Of a DNA stretch of 64,000 nt, positions 15,806 to 24,402 are shown piece by piece. Origin of the DNA: Lutibacter sp. Lineage in GTDB: Bacteria > Bacteroidota > Bacteroidia > Flavobacteriales > Flavobacteriaceae. The notes under the pieces were generated by a model. That model saw only the letters and a list, made by a program, of their open reading frames with translations, did not search any database and had not been told where the DNA came from. The stretch covers positions 46,887-110,886 of the forward strand of contig NVWM01000007.1 of assembly GCA_002733665.1 (NCBI GenBank), in the 5' to 3' direction. Numbering within the stretch: the stretch's first letter is position 1; every line of letters starts with the position of its first letter. Made by a program: the position numbers and the translations under genes.

Positions 15806-18439
15806 ATGAGCATACCAGCAAAATACAGTCCGATAGAAGTAGAAAAAAAGTGGTACGACTACTGGATGGAGCACAACTATTTTCATTCAACACCTAATGA
15901 TAAGGAAGCATATACAATTGTAATTCCGCCTCCAAATGTTACTGGAGTATTACATATGGGACATATGTTGAATAATACCATTCAAGATGTACTGATAAGA
16001 CGTGCAAGATTGAAAGGATTTAACGCTTGTTGGGTTCCAGGAACAGATCATGCATCTATTGCTACCGAAGCAAAAGTAGTGGCGAAATTGAAAGAGGACG
16101 GTATTGACAAGGCTGATTTGACTAGAGATGAGTTCTTAAAACATGCTTGGGAATGGACAGATAAACACGGAGGAATTATTCTTGAGCAATTAAAGAAATT
16201 AGGAGCATCTTGTGATTGGGAACGTACAAAGTTTACAATGGATGACGATATGTCTGAAGGCGTAAAGAAAGTATTTATTGATTTGTTTGAAAAAGGAGAT
16301 ATTTATCGTGGTTATAGAATGATAAATTGGGATCCTGTTGCAAAAACAACCTTGTCTGATGAAGAAGTTATTTTTGAAGAAAAACAAGGAAATTTATACT
16401 ATATAAATTATAAAATTGAGGGTTCTGATGAGGTTCTAACGATTGCTACAACGCGTCCAGAAACAATTTTGGGAGATTCCGCAATTTGTATCAATCCAAA
16501 TGATGAGCGATTTACACATTTAAAAGGAAAGAAAGTAATAGTACCAATAGCAAATAGAGTAATTCCTATTATTGAAGATGAGTATGTTGATGTTGAATTT
16601 GGTACAGGATGCTTAAAAGTTACACCTGCACACGATCAAAACGATAAAGTTTTAGGAGAAAGGCATAATCTTGAAGTAATTGATATTTTTAATGATGATG
16701 CTTCGCTTAATTCTTTCGGATTGCATTATCAAGGAAAAGATCGTTTTGTGGTTCGTAAGGAAATTACAAAAGAATTAGAAAATTTAGGTTGTTTGGTGAA
16801 AATCGAGCAGCACATGCATAAAGTTGGAACATCAGAAAGAACAAAGGCAGTTATTGAACCAAAAATATCAGCACAATGGTTTCTAAAGATGGAAGAGTTG
16901 GTAAAACCTGCCTTAAAAGCGGTTTTAGTAGATAAAGAAATCAAGTTGTTTCCAAAACATTACAACAATACATATCGTCATTGGCTTGAAAATATTAGAG
17001 ATTGGAATATTTCACGTCAACTTTGGTGGGGACATCAAATTCCAGCCTATTTTTATGGTGATGGAGTGAATGATTTTGTAGTTGCAGAAACGAAAGAGTT
17101 AGCATTAGAAAAAGCAATAGAAAAATCTGGAAATTCTTCACTGTCTGCGTCCGATATAAAACAAGACGAAGATGCATTAGATACTTGGTTTTCTGCTTGG
17201 TTATGGCCGATTTCTGTATTTGACGGAATAAACAATCCTGATAATGAAGAATTTAATTATTATTATCCAACCAATGATATTGTAACTGGTCCAGATATTA
17301 TTTTCTTTTGGATTGCTCGTATGATTTTCGCAGGATATGAATTTAAGAAAGAAAAGCCATTTACTAATGTATATTTTACAGGAATTGTACGTGATAAACA
17401 ACGTAGAAAAATGTCTAAATCATTAGGGAACTCTCCCGATCCAATTGGTCTGATTGAAAAATATGGAGCAGATGGAGTACGAGTAGGAATGTTATTATGT
17501 TCAGCTGCAGGAAATGATTTATTGTTTGATGAAGAATTATGTCAGCAAGGAAAAAACTTTTCTAACAAAATATGGAATGCCTTTAGATTGGTTAAAGGAT
17601 GGGAAATTTCTACAGAAATTGAACAGCCAGAATCGGCTAAAATAGCGATTGAATGGTATCAATCAAAGTTCAATCAAGCATTACAAGAAATAGACAAATC
17701 ATTTGAGCAATATAGAATTAGTGAAGCGTTGATGACACTTTATAAATTGATTTGGGACGATTTCTCTTCTTGGTTTTTGGAAATGGTAAAACCTGCATAC
17801 CAACAACCAATTGATGCGAAAACATATGAAAGTGTAATTTCATTTTTTGAAAACAACGTAAAAATATTACATCCTTATATGCCGTTTATTACAGAAGATA
17901 TTTGGCAATATATTGCTGAAAGAACACCTGAAGAGGCTCTAATCATTGCTGAATATCCAAAAGTTGGTGAGGTTGATGCTGTTTTATTAAAAGAATTTGA
18001 AATGGCCTCGGAAGTTATTTCCGGAATTAGAAACATCAGAAAAGAAAAGAATATCGCGTTTAAGAATGAGATTGGTTTCTCAGTATTGAAGAATGATAAA
18101 TCTTCTTCTAATTTTGACTCTGTAATTGAAAAACTCGGAAACTTAACATCAGTTAATTATGTAAATTCTAAAGTAGATGGCGCATTAAGTTTTAGGGTAA
18201 AATCAAATGAATATTTTATTCCGTTTGGAGAAGAAATTGATGTTGAAGCAGAAAAAGAAAAGTTGGAAGAGGAATTGAAGTATACACAAGGTTTCTTAAA
18301 TTCTGTTCAGAAGAAATTGAGTAACGAACGTTTTGTAAATAATGCTCCAGAACAAGTAATTACAAACGAACGTAAGAAAGAAGCAGATGCTTTGGCGAAA
18401 ATTGAAACATTGAAAGCGAGTTTGGAATCGTTGAAGTAG
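15806..18439 (+). CDS. valS: Valyl-tRNA synthetase
   Basis: Class I synthetase that charges tRNA-Val, cytoplasmic, 877 residues, a normal length. The start [20 protein letters not shown] at ATG 15806 is standard; an earlier in-frame ATG at 15731 lies upstream of the promoter element and is unlikely. Order of parts: [13 protein letters not shown] (HIGH signature, about residue 47), the editing domain with [14 protein letters not shown], the catalytic region with [24 protein letters not shown] (KMSKS, about 533), the anticodon-binding domain, and a C-terminal coiled coil over about 810-877. A strong hairpin follows the stop. Confidence 0.96.
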   Translation: MSIPAKYSPIEVEKKWYDYWMEHNYFHSTPNDKEAYTIVIPPPNVTGVLHMGHMLNNTIQDVLIRRARLKGFNACWVPGTDHASIATEAKVVAKLKEDGIDKADLTRDEFLKHAWEWTDKHGGIILEQLKKLGASCDWERTKFTMDDDMSEGVKKVFIDLFEKGDIYRGYRMINWDPVAKTTLSDEEVIFEEKQGNLYYINYKIEGSDEVLTIATTRPETILGDSAICINPNDERFTHLKGKKVIVPIANRVIPIIEDEYVDVEFGTGCLKVTPAHDQNDKVLGERHNLEVIDIFNDDASLNSFGLHYQGKDRFVVRKEITKELENLGCLVKIEQHMHKVGTSERTKAVIEPKISAQWFLKMEELVKPALKAVLVDKEIKLFPKHYNNTYRHWLENIRDWNISRQLWWGHQIPAYFYGDGVNDFVVAETKELALEKAIEKSGNSSLSASDIKQDEDALDTWFSAWLWPISVFDGINNPDNEEFNYYYPTNDIVTGPDIIFFWIARMIFAGYEFKKEKPFTNVYFTGIVRDKQRRKMSKSLGNSPDPIGLIEKYGADGVRVGMLLCSAAGNDLLFDEELCQQGKNFSNKIWNAFRLVKGWEISTEIEQPESAKIAIEWYQSKFNQALQEIDKSFEQYRISEALMTLYKLIWDDFSSWFLEMVKPAYQQPIDAKTYESVISFFENNVKILHPYMPFITEDIWQYIAERTPEEALIIAEYPKVGEVDAVLLKEFEMASEVISGIRNIRKEKNIAFKNEIGFSVLKNDKSSSNFDSVIEKLGNLTSVNYVNSKVDGALSFRVKSNEYFIPFGEEIDVEAEKEKLEEELKYTQGFLNSVQKKLSNERFVNNAPEQVITNERKKEADALAKIETLKASLESLK

Positions 18440-18453
18440 AATTTTGATTTATC

Positions 18454-18476
18454 TTGTTGGTGGAAAACACCAACAA
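18454..18476. other. Perfect 9-base-pair hairpin after valS
   Basis: TTGTTGGTG and CACCAACAA pair perfectly around a GAAAA loop, 15 bases after the valS stop. No T-run follows on the plus strand. It is the first of two hairpins in series. Confidence 0.55.
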
Positions 18477-18499
18477 TGGCGTTAATAATGACAGACGGT

Positions 18500-18537
18500 A
18501 AAAGACCTCATAAGTTATATAACTTATGAGGTCTTTT
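18500..18537. terminator. Bidirectional terminator between valS and a small lipoprotein gene
   Basis: A perfect palindrome: AAAAGACCTCATAAGTTA pairs with TAACTTATGAGGTCTTTT around a short loop. T-rich tracts follow on both strands. It serves valS from one side and the minus-strand lipoprotein gene (stop at 18557) from the other. Confidence 0.85.
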
Positions 18538-18556
18538 ATATTTATAATGCTACCAA

Positions 18557-18715
18557 TTACGCTACAACAGTAACTTCTACAGTAGAAATAGTTTCAATAG
18601 GATTGGTCGTAGGCGTATCAATATCGCCAGTTAAACCACATCCTTTTTGAGATTTACAAGAAGTTAATGAGGCTGTTGCGAATAGGATTACTAAAAGAAT
18701 TGCTATTTTTTTCAT
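18557..18715 (-). CDS. Small lipoprotein, 52 residues
   Basis: A short minus-strand gene reading MKKIAILLVILFATASLTSC at the start, with a clear n-region, hydrophobic core and lipobox LTSC (cysteine 20). The 32-residue mature part includes KSQKGCGLTGDID and a second cysteine, then a threonine/valine-rich tail. It has no recognised domain. Support comes from the textbook signal peptide, the terminator after its stop, and the conserved 87-base leader directly before its ATG, shared with three other exported-protein genes in this window. The function is unknown. Confidence 0.78.
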   Translation of the reverse strand: MKKIAILLVILFATASLTSCKSQKGCGLTGDIDTPTTNPIETISTVEVTVVA

Positions 18716-18802
18716 GTGTTATATTTATTTTTCTTTAACGGTCACATGTGTTCGCTGTTAATCATTTTCATAAGTGATAATGATTTTACATGCTCGGTTC
18801 AT
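18716..18802 (-). promoter_or_regulatory. Conserved 5' leader element, copy A
   Basis: This lies immediately upstream of the small lipoprotein ATG. Reading on the minus strand it begins ATGAACCGAGCATGT and holds the block GAACACATGTGACCGTTA at 18753-18736, 20 bases before the start codon. CATGT (18792-18788) can pair with ACATG (18749-18745). An inner AATCATT/AATGATT pair is also possible. Other copies are at 30078, 38685 and 63269. Confidence 0.7.
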
Positions 18803-18827
18803 GTGTTTGTTTTATTGTCTTAAAAAA

Positions 18828-19697
18828 TCAAAGATATATCTTTTTTGTCAATTGATCTATATCTATGGTTGTTTCAATAACGTTTAAATCAAGTAGTTTA
18901 TTTTGTATTGATTTAATTAAAGTTCTCGAGATTGGTTTTCCTTGATTCCAATCTGTAATTGTAAGCCAATCTTTGATGTCTTCTTTCTCTAGATTGTATC
19001 GCATAGAAAATAGATCTATATAACGTTTCTTTTTTGCAATTGTAGAGAGCGTTTTGACTTTATTATTGATTATTGATAGTATTTTTTTTACTTCATCATA
19101 ATTATTTGCAAGCACTTCATCTCTCACAGCAATAACAAAGCAAGGCCATGGAGTAGGGCAGTCGCCAATTCGTCTAAAAGTACCGTTATCAACCAATGGT
19201 TTGGTTGTGAAATGTTCCCATAAAAAATAGTCAGCATTTCCATTGGTTAATGCATCAACTCCTCCAAGAAGATTTCCAACGATTTCAAATTCTAGGTTAG
19301 TTGTATCCCATCCATTTTTCTTTGCATTTACAACAGCAAGTAACTGAGAACCAGAACCAATTCTACTGATTGCAGGTTTTTTATTTTCTAGATCTGCAAC
19401 TGTTTTGAAATCAGATTCTGCTCCAACGTGAATTCCCCAAAGAAGTGGAGAATTGATATATGTTTGCACAATTTTACTTTGATTTCCATTGATAATATCT
19501 TTGATGATTCCTTCTGTAAGGATAACTGAAATATCAATTTCTTTTTCACGTAGTGCTTTGCACATGGCTCCAGTTCCTCCATGAAAATCTTTCCAGACTA
19601 AATCAATTCCTTCGTCTTTAAATTCATCGTTCTCAATTGCCAAATGCCATGGCATATTAAAATGTTCAGCAACTCCGCCAATTTTTAATTTTGTCAT
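18828..19697 (-). CDS. Periplasmic-binding-protein-like protein without signal peptide
   Basis: A 289-residue protein with the two-lobed fold of NMT1/SsuA-type substrate-binding proteins (KIGGVAEHFNMPWHLAIENDEF, GTGAMCKALREKEIDISVILTEG, SRIGSGSQLLAVVNAKKNGW, GNADYFLWEHFTTKPLVD). It begins MTKLKIGGV with no signal peptide or lipobox, so it probably stays in the cytoplasm and may be a sensor, a THI5-like enzyme, or a binding protein of unknown ligand. No ABC permease or ATPase is nearby. It follows the nucleoside phosphorylase gene by one base and probably shares its transcript. The promoter of the small lipoprotein gene overlaps its stop. Confidence 0.75.
   Translation of the reverse strand: MTKLKIGGVAEHFNMPWHLAIENDEFKDEGIDLVWKDFHGGTGAMCKALREKEIDISVILTEGIIKDIINGNQSKIVQTYINSPLLWGIHVGAESDFKTVADLENKKPAISRIGSGSQLLAVVNAKKNGWDTTNLEFEIVGNLLGGVDALTNGNADYFLWEHFTTKPLVDNGTFRRIGDCPTPWPCFVIAVRDEVLANNYDEVKKILSIINNKVKTLSTIAKKKRYIDLFSMRYNLEKEDIKDWLTITDWNQGKPISRTLIKSIQNKLLDLNVIETTIDIDQLTKKIYL
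18829..18836 (-). promoter_or_regulatory. Promoter -7 element TATCTTTG before leader copy A
   Basis: Minus-strand TATCTTTG sits 26 bases upstream of the leader ATG at 18802. It would start a transcript carrying the whole leader. Confidence 0.55.
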
Positions 19698-19698
19698 A

Positions 19699-20571
19699 TT
19701 ATTCCGTCAATTTATCTAATGTATATATAATCAAATCCTGCACAACTTTGTATGGATTGCTACTAAAAGTTCCGTTTGCCCTATTTGCAATGATAGCATT
19801 CATCGAAAGTGCATTGTGACCTAGAAGTCTTGAAAGTCCATATATTGCTGAGGTTTCCATTTCAAGGTTGGTGATTTTGATTCCATTAAAATAGAAAGAA
19901 TCTATTTTGTTATTTAATTTTGCATCTTGAATAGGAAGCCTTAAAACACGACCTTGAGGACCATAAAATCCTGGAGCAGTTGCAGTAATCCCTTCAAAAA
20001 TTTTTGGACCTCTCAATTTTTCTGCTAATTTTTCACTTCCTTTTATGATATAAGGTCGTGCTTTATTATTGCTCCAATTTGTTTGAGTAATAAATGCATC
20101 TTCTATTTCTTTTTCAAAAATAGACTCTCCAACATACGAATGTAGTAGTCCATCAAGCCCTAAACCGTATTTTCCCATCACAAAAGTATCTACTGGAATA
20201 TCACTTTGCAGCGATCCAGAAGTTCCTATTCTAACGATATTTAAAGATTTAATATCTTTCTTTACTGTTCTACTTTTCAAATCAATATTTACCAAGGCAT
20301 CTAATTCATTGAGAACAATATCAATATTATCTGGACCAATACCTGTTGATATTACTGTTAATCGTTTCCCATTATAAGTTCCTGTTTGCGTTTTAAATTC
20401 GCGTTTTTGAGTTTCAAATTCGATGGTGTCAAAATGTTTTGTAACCTTTGCAACTCTATCTTGATCACCAACAAGTATAATATCATCAGCAATATTTTCA
20501 GGATGTAAGTTTAAATGATATATACTTCCATCAGGATTTAAAATGAGTTCTGATTCTTTAATTTTCTGCAT
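19699..20571 (-). CDS. Nucleoside phosphorylase
   Basis: A 290-residue member of the purine/uridine phosphorylase (PNP_UDP_1) family that splits nucleosides with phosphate for salvage. Landmarks are ILVGDQDRVAKVTKHFD near residue 30, TGIGPDNIDIVLNELDAL, NIVRIGTSGSLQSDIPVDTFV (phosphate and ribose site), and NLEMETSAIYGLSRLLGH, the conserved MExE-like segment contacting ribose. The base specificity is unclear; uridine phosphorylase-like is closest. It overlaps the hydrolase gene by 14 bases and precedes the substrate-binding-like gene by one base, indicating a single operon. Confidence 0.88.
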   Translation of the reverse strand: MQKIKESELILNPDGSIYHLNLHPENIADDIILVGDQDRVAKVTKHFDTIEFETQKREFKTQTGTYNGKRLTVISTGIGPDNIDIVLNELDALVNIDLKSRTVKKDIKSLNIVRIGTSGSLQSDIPVDTFVMGKYGLGLDGLLHSYVGESIFEKEIEDAFITQTNWSNNKARPYIIKGSEKLAEKLRGPKIFEGITATAPGFYGPQGRVLRLPIQDAKLNNKIDSFYFNGIKITNLEMETSAIYGLSRLLGHNALSMNAIIANRANGTFSSNPYKVVQDLIIYTLDKLTE

Positions 20572-21517
20572 CTCTGTTTCTTTCTAAATTTCTTGTTTTT
20601 AAGTGACTATCTATAAAACCTAATAGTAGTTCTGTTTTTTCCATTTGAACAAAATGGCCTGTATTCTTTAAAATAAGCAATTCTGTTTGTGGTCGTACTC
20701 GTTTAAATTTATCACAGCCATCCATAAGGTTTTGATAATCAGAATCGCCAACAATTATACTTACTTTTTTTGTAATTTCACTATATTTGGGAGCAATTTT
20801 ATCCAAACCATCATTATAATTTGTTCGTTCATTAGATGTTGTATACAACACTTTTGGTTGTGACAATACATCAGTCCTAAAGTTCAAAAACTCTTCAGTT
20901 AAAAGTTCTGGCTTACTTCCCATACTACTTTTATAGGTTTCTCTTATGACACCTTTTGCTTTTGTTATATACATTAAATAAGCAAAACCTTTACCAATAA
21001 CCGGAATTGAAGCAATTTTGTAAAGTATTCCAGGATTTATTCCATATAATGGAGGAGCAACCAAAATGTAAGAGTCTATTTTCGGATTGTCTTCAACAGC
21101 CAATTGTGCAGTTGTTGAACCGCCATAGGAATGCCCTATAACAACAATGTTTTTTAGTTTTAATGTATCAATTAATTGATGTACAACAGCTGCATTTTCT
21201 TTAAGTGTATAGTTATAATTGTTTGAAGAAGTATAACTATTTCCAAGTCTGTCAAATGCTGTAACACGGTAGTTTTTAGATAAATAATCAGTAATTAAAT
21301 CCCAATCTTCTAGACATCCTGGAGTTCCGTGAATTAATAAAATATCTTGACCTTCTCCTTTTTGGATATATCTAATTTCTTCGTTATTGATATTTATAAA
21401 CGTCCCGTTTTTTGCGTTATTTTTAGTTAAATTTCCAATACCAGAATAACCTAATAAAATTAGAGAAACTAAGGTTAATAGAAATAAGCCTGTCAATATT
21501 TTAAATATTTTTTTCAT
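20558..21517 (-). CDS. Alpha/beta hydrolase, membrane-anchored or exported
   Basis: A 319-residue alpha/beta hydrolase with an N-terminal hydrophobic segment (residues 7-27) that is either a signal anchor or signal peptide. The oxyanion stretch ILLIHGTPGCLEDW, the nucleophile elbow VVIGHSYGGSTT (serine at about 130) and the late LKNTGHFVQMEK (histidine at about 293) define the catalytic parts. Substrate is unknown. It overlaps SUI1 at the shared base 21517 and the phosphorylase by 14 bases. Confidence 0.85.
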   Translation of the reverse strand: MKKIFKILTGLFLLTLVSLILLGYSGIGNLTKNNAKNGTFININNEEIRYIQKGEGQDILLIHGTPGCLEDWDLITDYLSKNYRVTAFDRLGNSYTSSNNYNYTLKENAAVVHQLIDTLKLKNIVVIGHSYGGSTTAQLAVEDNPKIDSYILVAPPLYGINPGILYKIASIPVIGKGFAYLMYITKAKGVIRETYKSSMGSKPELLTEEFLNFRTDVLSQPKVLYTTSNERTNYNDGLDKIAPKYSEITKKVSIIVGDSDYQNLMDGCDKFKRVRPQTELLILKNTGHFVQMEKTELLLGFIDSHLKTRNLERNRDAEN

Positions 21518-21846
21518 TATCCACCTACACGTTTTACTTTAAAACCTTTCTCAATCAATAGTTTCATTATTTTATCTCTATAATCACCTTGAATAATAAT
21601 TTTATCGTCTTTAAAACTTCCGCCAACACTAAGTTTAGTTTTTAATTCTTTAGCAAGTTTTTTAAAGTCAGCAGTTGCACCAGTATAACCTTCAAGAATG
21701 GTAATTGGTTTCCCTTTACGCTTTTCGTACTTGCATATTATCGGATCTTCTTGCATCCAAATTTTCTCCGAATTAGCTGGAGTTTCTTTTACTTCAGATG
21801 GTTTATGATCTGGAAATAAGTTTTTTAGTTGGTCTTGTAGATCCAT
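21517..21846 (-). CDS. SUI1/YciH-like translation factor
   Basis: A 109-residue protein with a C-terminal SUI1 (eIF1-like) domain, including RKGKPITILEGYTGATADFKKLAKELKTKLSVGGSFKDD and QGDYRDKIMKLLIEKGFKVKRVGG. Its bacterial relatives (YciH) are proposed to act in start-site fidelity or stress-related translation. It is short and normal for the family. It lies 5 bases downstream of the SRPBCC gene and shares a base with the hydrolase gene. Confidence 0.9.
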   Translation of the reverse strand: MDLQDQLKNLFPDHKPSEVKETPANSEKIWMQEDPIICKYEKRKGKPITILEGYTGATADFKKLAKELKTKLSVGGSFKDDKIIIQGDYRDKIMKLLIEKGFKVKRVGG

Positions 21847-21851
21847 ATGTA

Positions 21852-22286
21852 TTATTGACTTAAATAGTTTTTAAGGCTATTTTTTATAAAGTAGTTCCAG
21901 CCATCAACACAACTTTGATGAGTAAATTCTGGGATATTATTTGGAAAACTTTCTAGCCCAAGATTTGTTAAAACAAGTTTTGTTTTATTTTCTACTTCAA
22001 AAAGTTCAAAAATAACGTTTGCATTTCCTTGATGTTCTAAATATTTCCAGTTATACACAATCTTTTTCTGTGGAATCACATCTGTTAATTCCCATAAATG
22101 AGTATAAATTCTATCTTCAACTGTAACAACAAATGAAGTTTTAAATCCAATTTCCGGTTTAAAGTCTTCAATCTGTTCAAAAAACCATTGCTGCATTTGT
22201 TTTGGATTACTTATAGCTTCCCAAACAATATTAATTGGCTTATCAAATATTTGTTGAATAACAATAGAATTGTCTGTGCTTTCCAT
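21852..22286 (-). CDS. SRPBCC / AHSA1-like protein
   Basis: A 144-residue START-like protein of the AHSA1 group. The fold starts IVIQQIFDKPINIVWEAISNPKQMQQWFF and continues with VEDRIYTHLWELTDVIPQKKIVYNWKYLEHQG and LVLTNLGLESF. The C-terminal helix is HQSCVDGWNYFIKNSLKNYL. Such proteins bind hydrophobic ligands; the partner is unknown. It is located between the dioxygenase gene (3 bases) and SUI1 (5 bases) in a compact minus-strand cluster. Confidence 0.85.
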   Translation of the reverse strand: MESTDNSIVIQQIFDKPINIVWEAISNPKQMQQWFFEQIEDFKPEIGFKTSFVVTVEDRIYTHLWELTDVIPQKKIVYNWKYLEHQGNANVIFELFEVENKTKLVLTNLGLESFPNNIPEFTHQSCVDGWNYFIKNSLKNYLSQ

Positions 22287-22289
22287 TTT

Positions 22290-23240
22290 CTATTTTTTCA
22301 CCAATCCTAACTCAATCAAACGCTGGTTTAAAAATTCTCCAGCAGTAATATCATCAAATTGTTTTGGGTTGTTAGAATCTATACAACTGTCTAAAACATT
22401 TAGTTTCATATCGCTCACAGGATGCATAAAAAACGGAATAGAATAGCGTGAAGTTCCCCATAACTCCTCTGGTGGATTAACAACTCTATGAATTGTAGAT
22501 TTTAATTTATTGTTTGTATGTCTTGACAGCATATCACCAACATTAATCATCAACTCGTTAGGTTCTGCAATAGCATCAAGCCATTCGCCATCATTATTTT
22601 GTACTTGTAAACCTTTTCCTTGTGCTCCCATTAATAACGTAATCAAATTTATATCTCCATGCGCTGCCGCTCTTACAGCATTTTTTGGTGCGGTTTTTAT
22701 CGGTGGATAATGGATAGGTCTTAAAATCGAATTTCCATTTTTGATATAATTGTCAAAATAGGTTTCTTCTAAATTTAAATGTATTGCCAATGCGCGTAAT
22801 ACATATTTAGCAGTTTTCTCCAACATTTGATATGTTATTTTGCCAACTTCATTAAATTCAGGAAGTTCTTTAACACTTACATTGTCAGGATATTCTTCTA
22901 CTAAATTTGCATTTTCATCAACATATTGTCCGAAATGCCAAAACTCCTTTAAATCGCCTTCTTTTTTTCCTTTTGCATGTTCTTTCCCAAAAGATGTATA
23001 GCCTCTTTGCCCTCCAATTCCTTCAATTTCATAACCAGATTTCACATCCTTTGGAAGTTCAAAAAAGTTTTTAATTTCACTATATAAATTTTTAATTAAA
23101 TCATCACTTAAAAAATGACCGCTTAATGCAACAAAACCAATCTCTTCGTATGCTTTTCCAATTTGGTTTACAAATTTTTGTTTTCTATTTTCGTCATCCG
23201 ATAAAAAATCAGACAAGTTTACACTTGGTATAGTTTTCAT
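22290..23240 (-). CDS. 2-oxoglutarate/Fe(II)-dependent dioxygenase (isopenicillin N synthase family)
   Basis: A 316-residue non-haem iron oxygenase. The DIOX_N region starts IPSVNLSDFLSDDENRKQKFVNQIGKAYEEIGFVALSGH-like sequence, here kept short: residues 1-45. The 2-His-1-Asp iron triad is AAHGDINLIT (H and D) with the distal STIHRVVNPP (H). RYSIPFFMHP supplies the arginine for 2-oxoglutarate. Length is typical. The substrate is not determined by sequence. It is the first gene of the cluster that continues into SRPBCC and SUI1. Confidence 0.88.
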   Translation of the reverse strand: MKTIPSVNLSDFLSDDENRKQKFVNQIGKAYEEIGFVALSGHFLSDDLIKNLYSEIKNFFELPKDVKSGYEIEGIGGQRGYTSFGKEHAKGKKEGDLKEFWHFGQYVDENANLVEEYPDNVSVKELPEFNEVGKITYQMLEKTAKYVLRALAIHLNLEETYFDNYIKNGNSILRPIHYPPIKTAPKNAVRAAAHGDINLITLLMGAQGKGLQVQNNDGEWLDAIAEPNELMINVGDMLSRHTNNKLKSTIHRVVNPPEELWGTSRYSIPFFMHPVSDMKLNVLDSCIDSNNPKQFDDITAGEFLNQRLIELGLVKK

Positions 23241-23278
23241 AATGTTTTATGATATTAAAGGATAAAATTAAGTAAAAA

Positions 23279-23983
23279 TTATTTATTTTTCTTATAAATA
23301 GGAATAAGATACGAAACTGTATAGTTGAAACTAAAACCAGTATCGTTTAAATATACACGCTCAAATCCAGGTATATATAAATTCTTAAAATTTTCAGGCT
23401 GTTCTTGACTGATTATCTTTTTTAAACTCACACTTGAACCTAAATAAAGATTGTTAAGAACTTCAACTTTTAGACCAACAACAAGTTCTGCCCAATGAGC
23501 AGTTAAATTATCAAATGCTAAGTTTGAAGAAACGGTATGTTCATCAAAATAAGTACCATCAAAGTTGGGACTGTACGAGTTTAATGTTTGAGAAAATGTA
23601 CTAAATCCGTAACGAATACCTGTATAAATCTCGTTGCTCATCTTTCCCCAATTTTGATATAAATTGATGTTTCCTCCAATTTTAAGGTAACTCCCTTTGC
23701 TATTAAAGTTGATATAATCCTCTTCAGTATCTCGTTCGTAAAAACCAATTTCTACTGCAGCGTAAATGTTTTTTTTAATTCTAAAATCTCCAACAATTTC
23801 AAAACCTTTAATCTTATTGTTAAAAGCAGAAATTATGGGTTTGCTGATATCAACTCCTAATCTAAGACCGTATTTGTCTTTAAGTTTGACACTGTCTTTT
23901 GGTGTTTCTTCTTGTGCAGTTGCAGAAAACGAGACAGCAAAAAACAATATGCTAATGCAAAATCTTGATATGTTCTGTTTCAT
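23279..23983 (-). CDS. DUF6048-type outer-membrane beta-barrel protein
   Basis: A 234-residue exported protein with a signal peptide (residues 1-23, cut after SATAQ). The mature part has alternating polar and hydrophobic beta strands, with LRLGVDISKPIISAF, SYLKIGGNINLYQNWG, IYTGIRYGFSTFSQTLNSY and a C-terminal strand FNYTVSYLIPIYKK. This is a small outer-membrane barrel of the DUF6048 type as I recall it. It overlaps the DUF6452 gene by 32 bases. The pair downstream of rlmD is a common flavobacterial arrangement. The function is unknown. Confidence 0.78.
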   Translation of the reverse strand: MKQNISRFCISILFFAVSFSATAQEETPKDSVKLKDKYGLRLGVDISKPIISAFNNKIKGFEIVGDFRIKKNIYAAVEIGFYERDTEEDYINFNSKGSYLKIGGNINLYQNWGKMSNEIYTGIRYGFSTFSQTLNSYSPNFDGTYFDEHTVSSNLAFDNLTAHWAELVVGLKVEVLNNLYLGSSVSLKKIISQEQPENFKNLYIPGFERVYLNDTGFSFNYTVSYLIPIYKKNK

Positions 23984-24401
23984 TTTCTACTGTTTGATTA
24001 GTTATTTCTGTACTCACAATCCAATTGTTAGTAACATCAGTTAAAGTAAGCGTATTAAAGTTGTATTTGAATCCACAAGAACGAGAAACAAACACTTCCT
24101 CTCTCGTGTAATTTATCGTAATTGTATCGTCAATATCATTAGATGATAAATGATATATAGTGAAATCTTCAGCAGGATTTAAAGGTAATGCTATAGAATC
24201 TGTTGAAACATCATTATAGATTGAATCTTTTCCTTCAGCCCAAACATACAAATCAGTTCGAGATTTATATTCAGTAGGATTGTCATTATCATAAAAACGA
24301 ATCACCAATTGTGGAGTTACAGGATCAATACAAATATCATCTTTTTCGCAACTTACGATAAGTATGATAATTGCTACGATTGGTAGTATGTGTTTTTTCA
24401 T
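23952..24401 (-). CDS. DUF6452-type lipoprotein
   Basis: A 149-residue lipoprotein with signal LPIVAIIILIVSC (lipobox IVSC, cysteine 18). The mature domain includes LVIRFYDNDNPTEYKSRTDLYVWAEG and YNFNTLTLTDVTNNWIVSTEI. It is of the DUF6452 group, unknown function, usually next to a DUF6048 protein. It starts one base after the rlmD stop and overlaps the DUF6048 gene, so the three are co-transcribed. Confidence 0.78.
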   Translation of the reverse strand: MKKHILPIVAIIILIVSCEKDDICIDPVTPQLVIRFYDNDNPTEYKSRTDLYVWAEGKDSIYNDVSTDSIALPLNPAEDFTIYHLSSNDIDDTITINYTREEVFVSRSCGFKYNFNTLTLTDVTNNWIVSTEITNQTVENETEHIKILH

Positions 24402-24402
24402 T

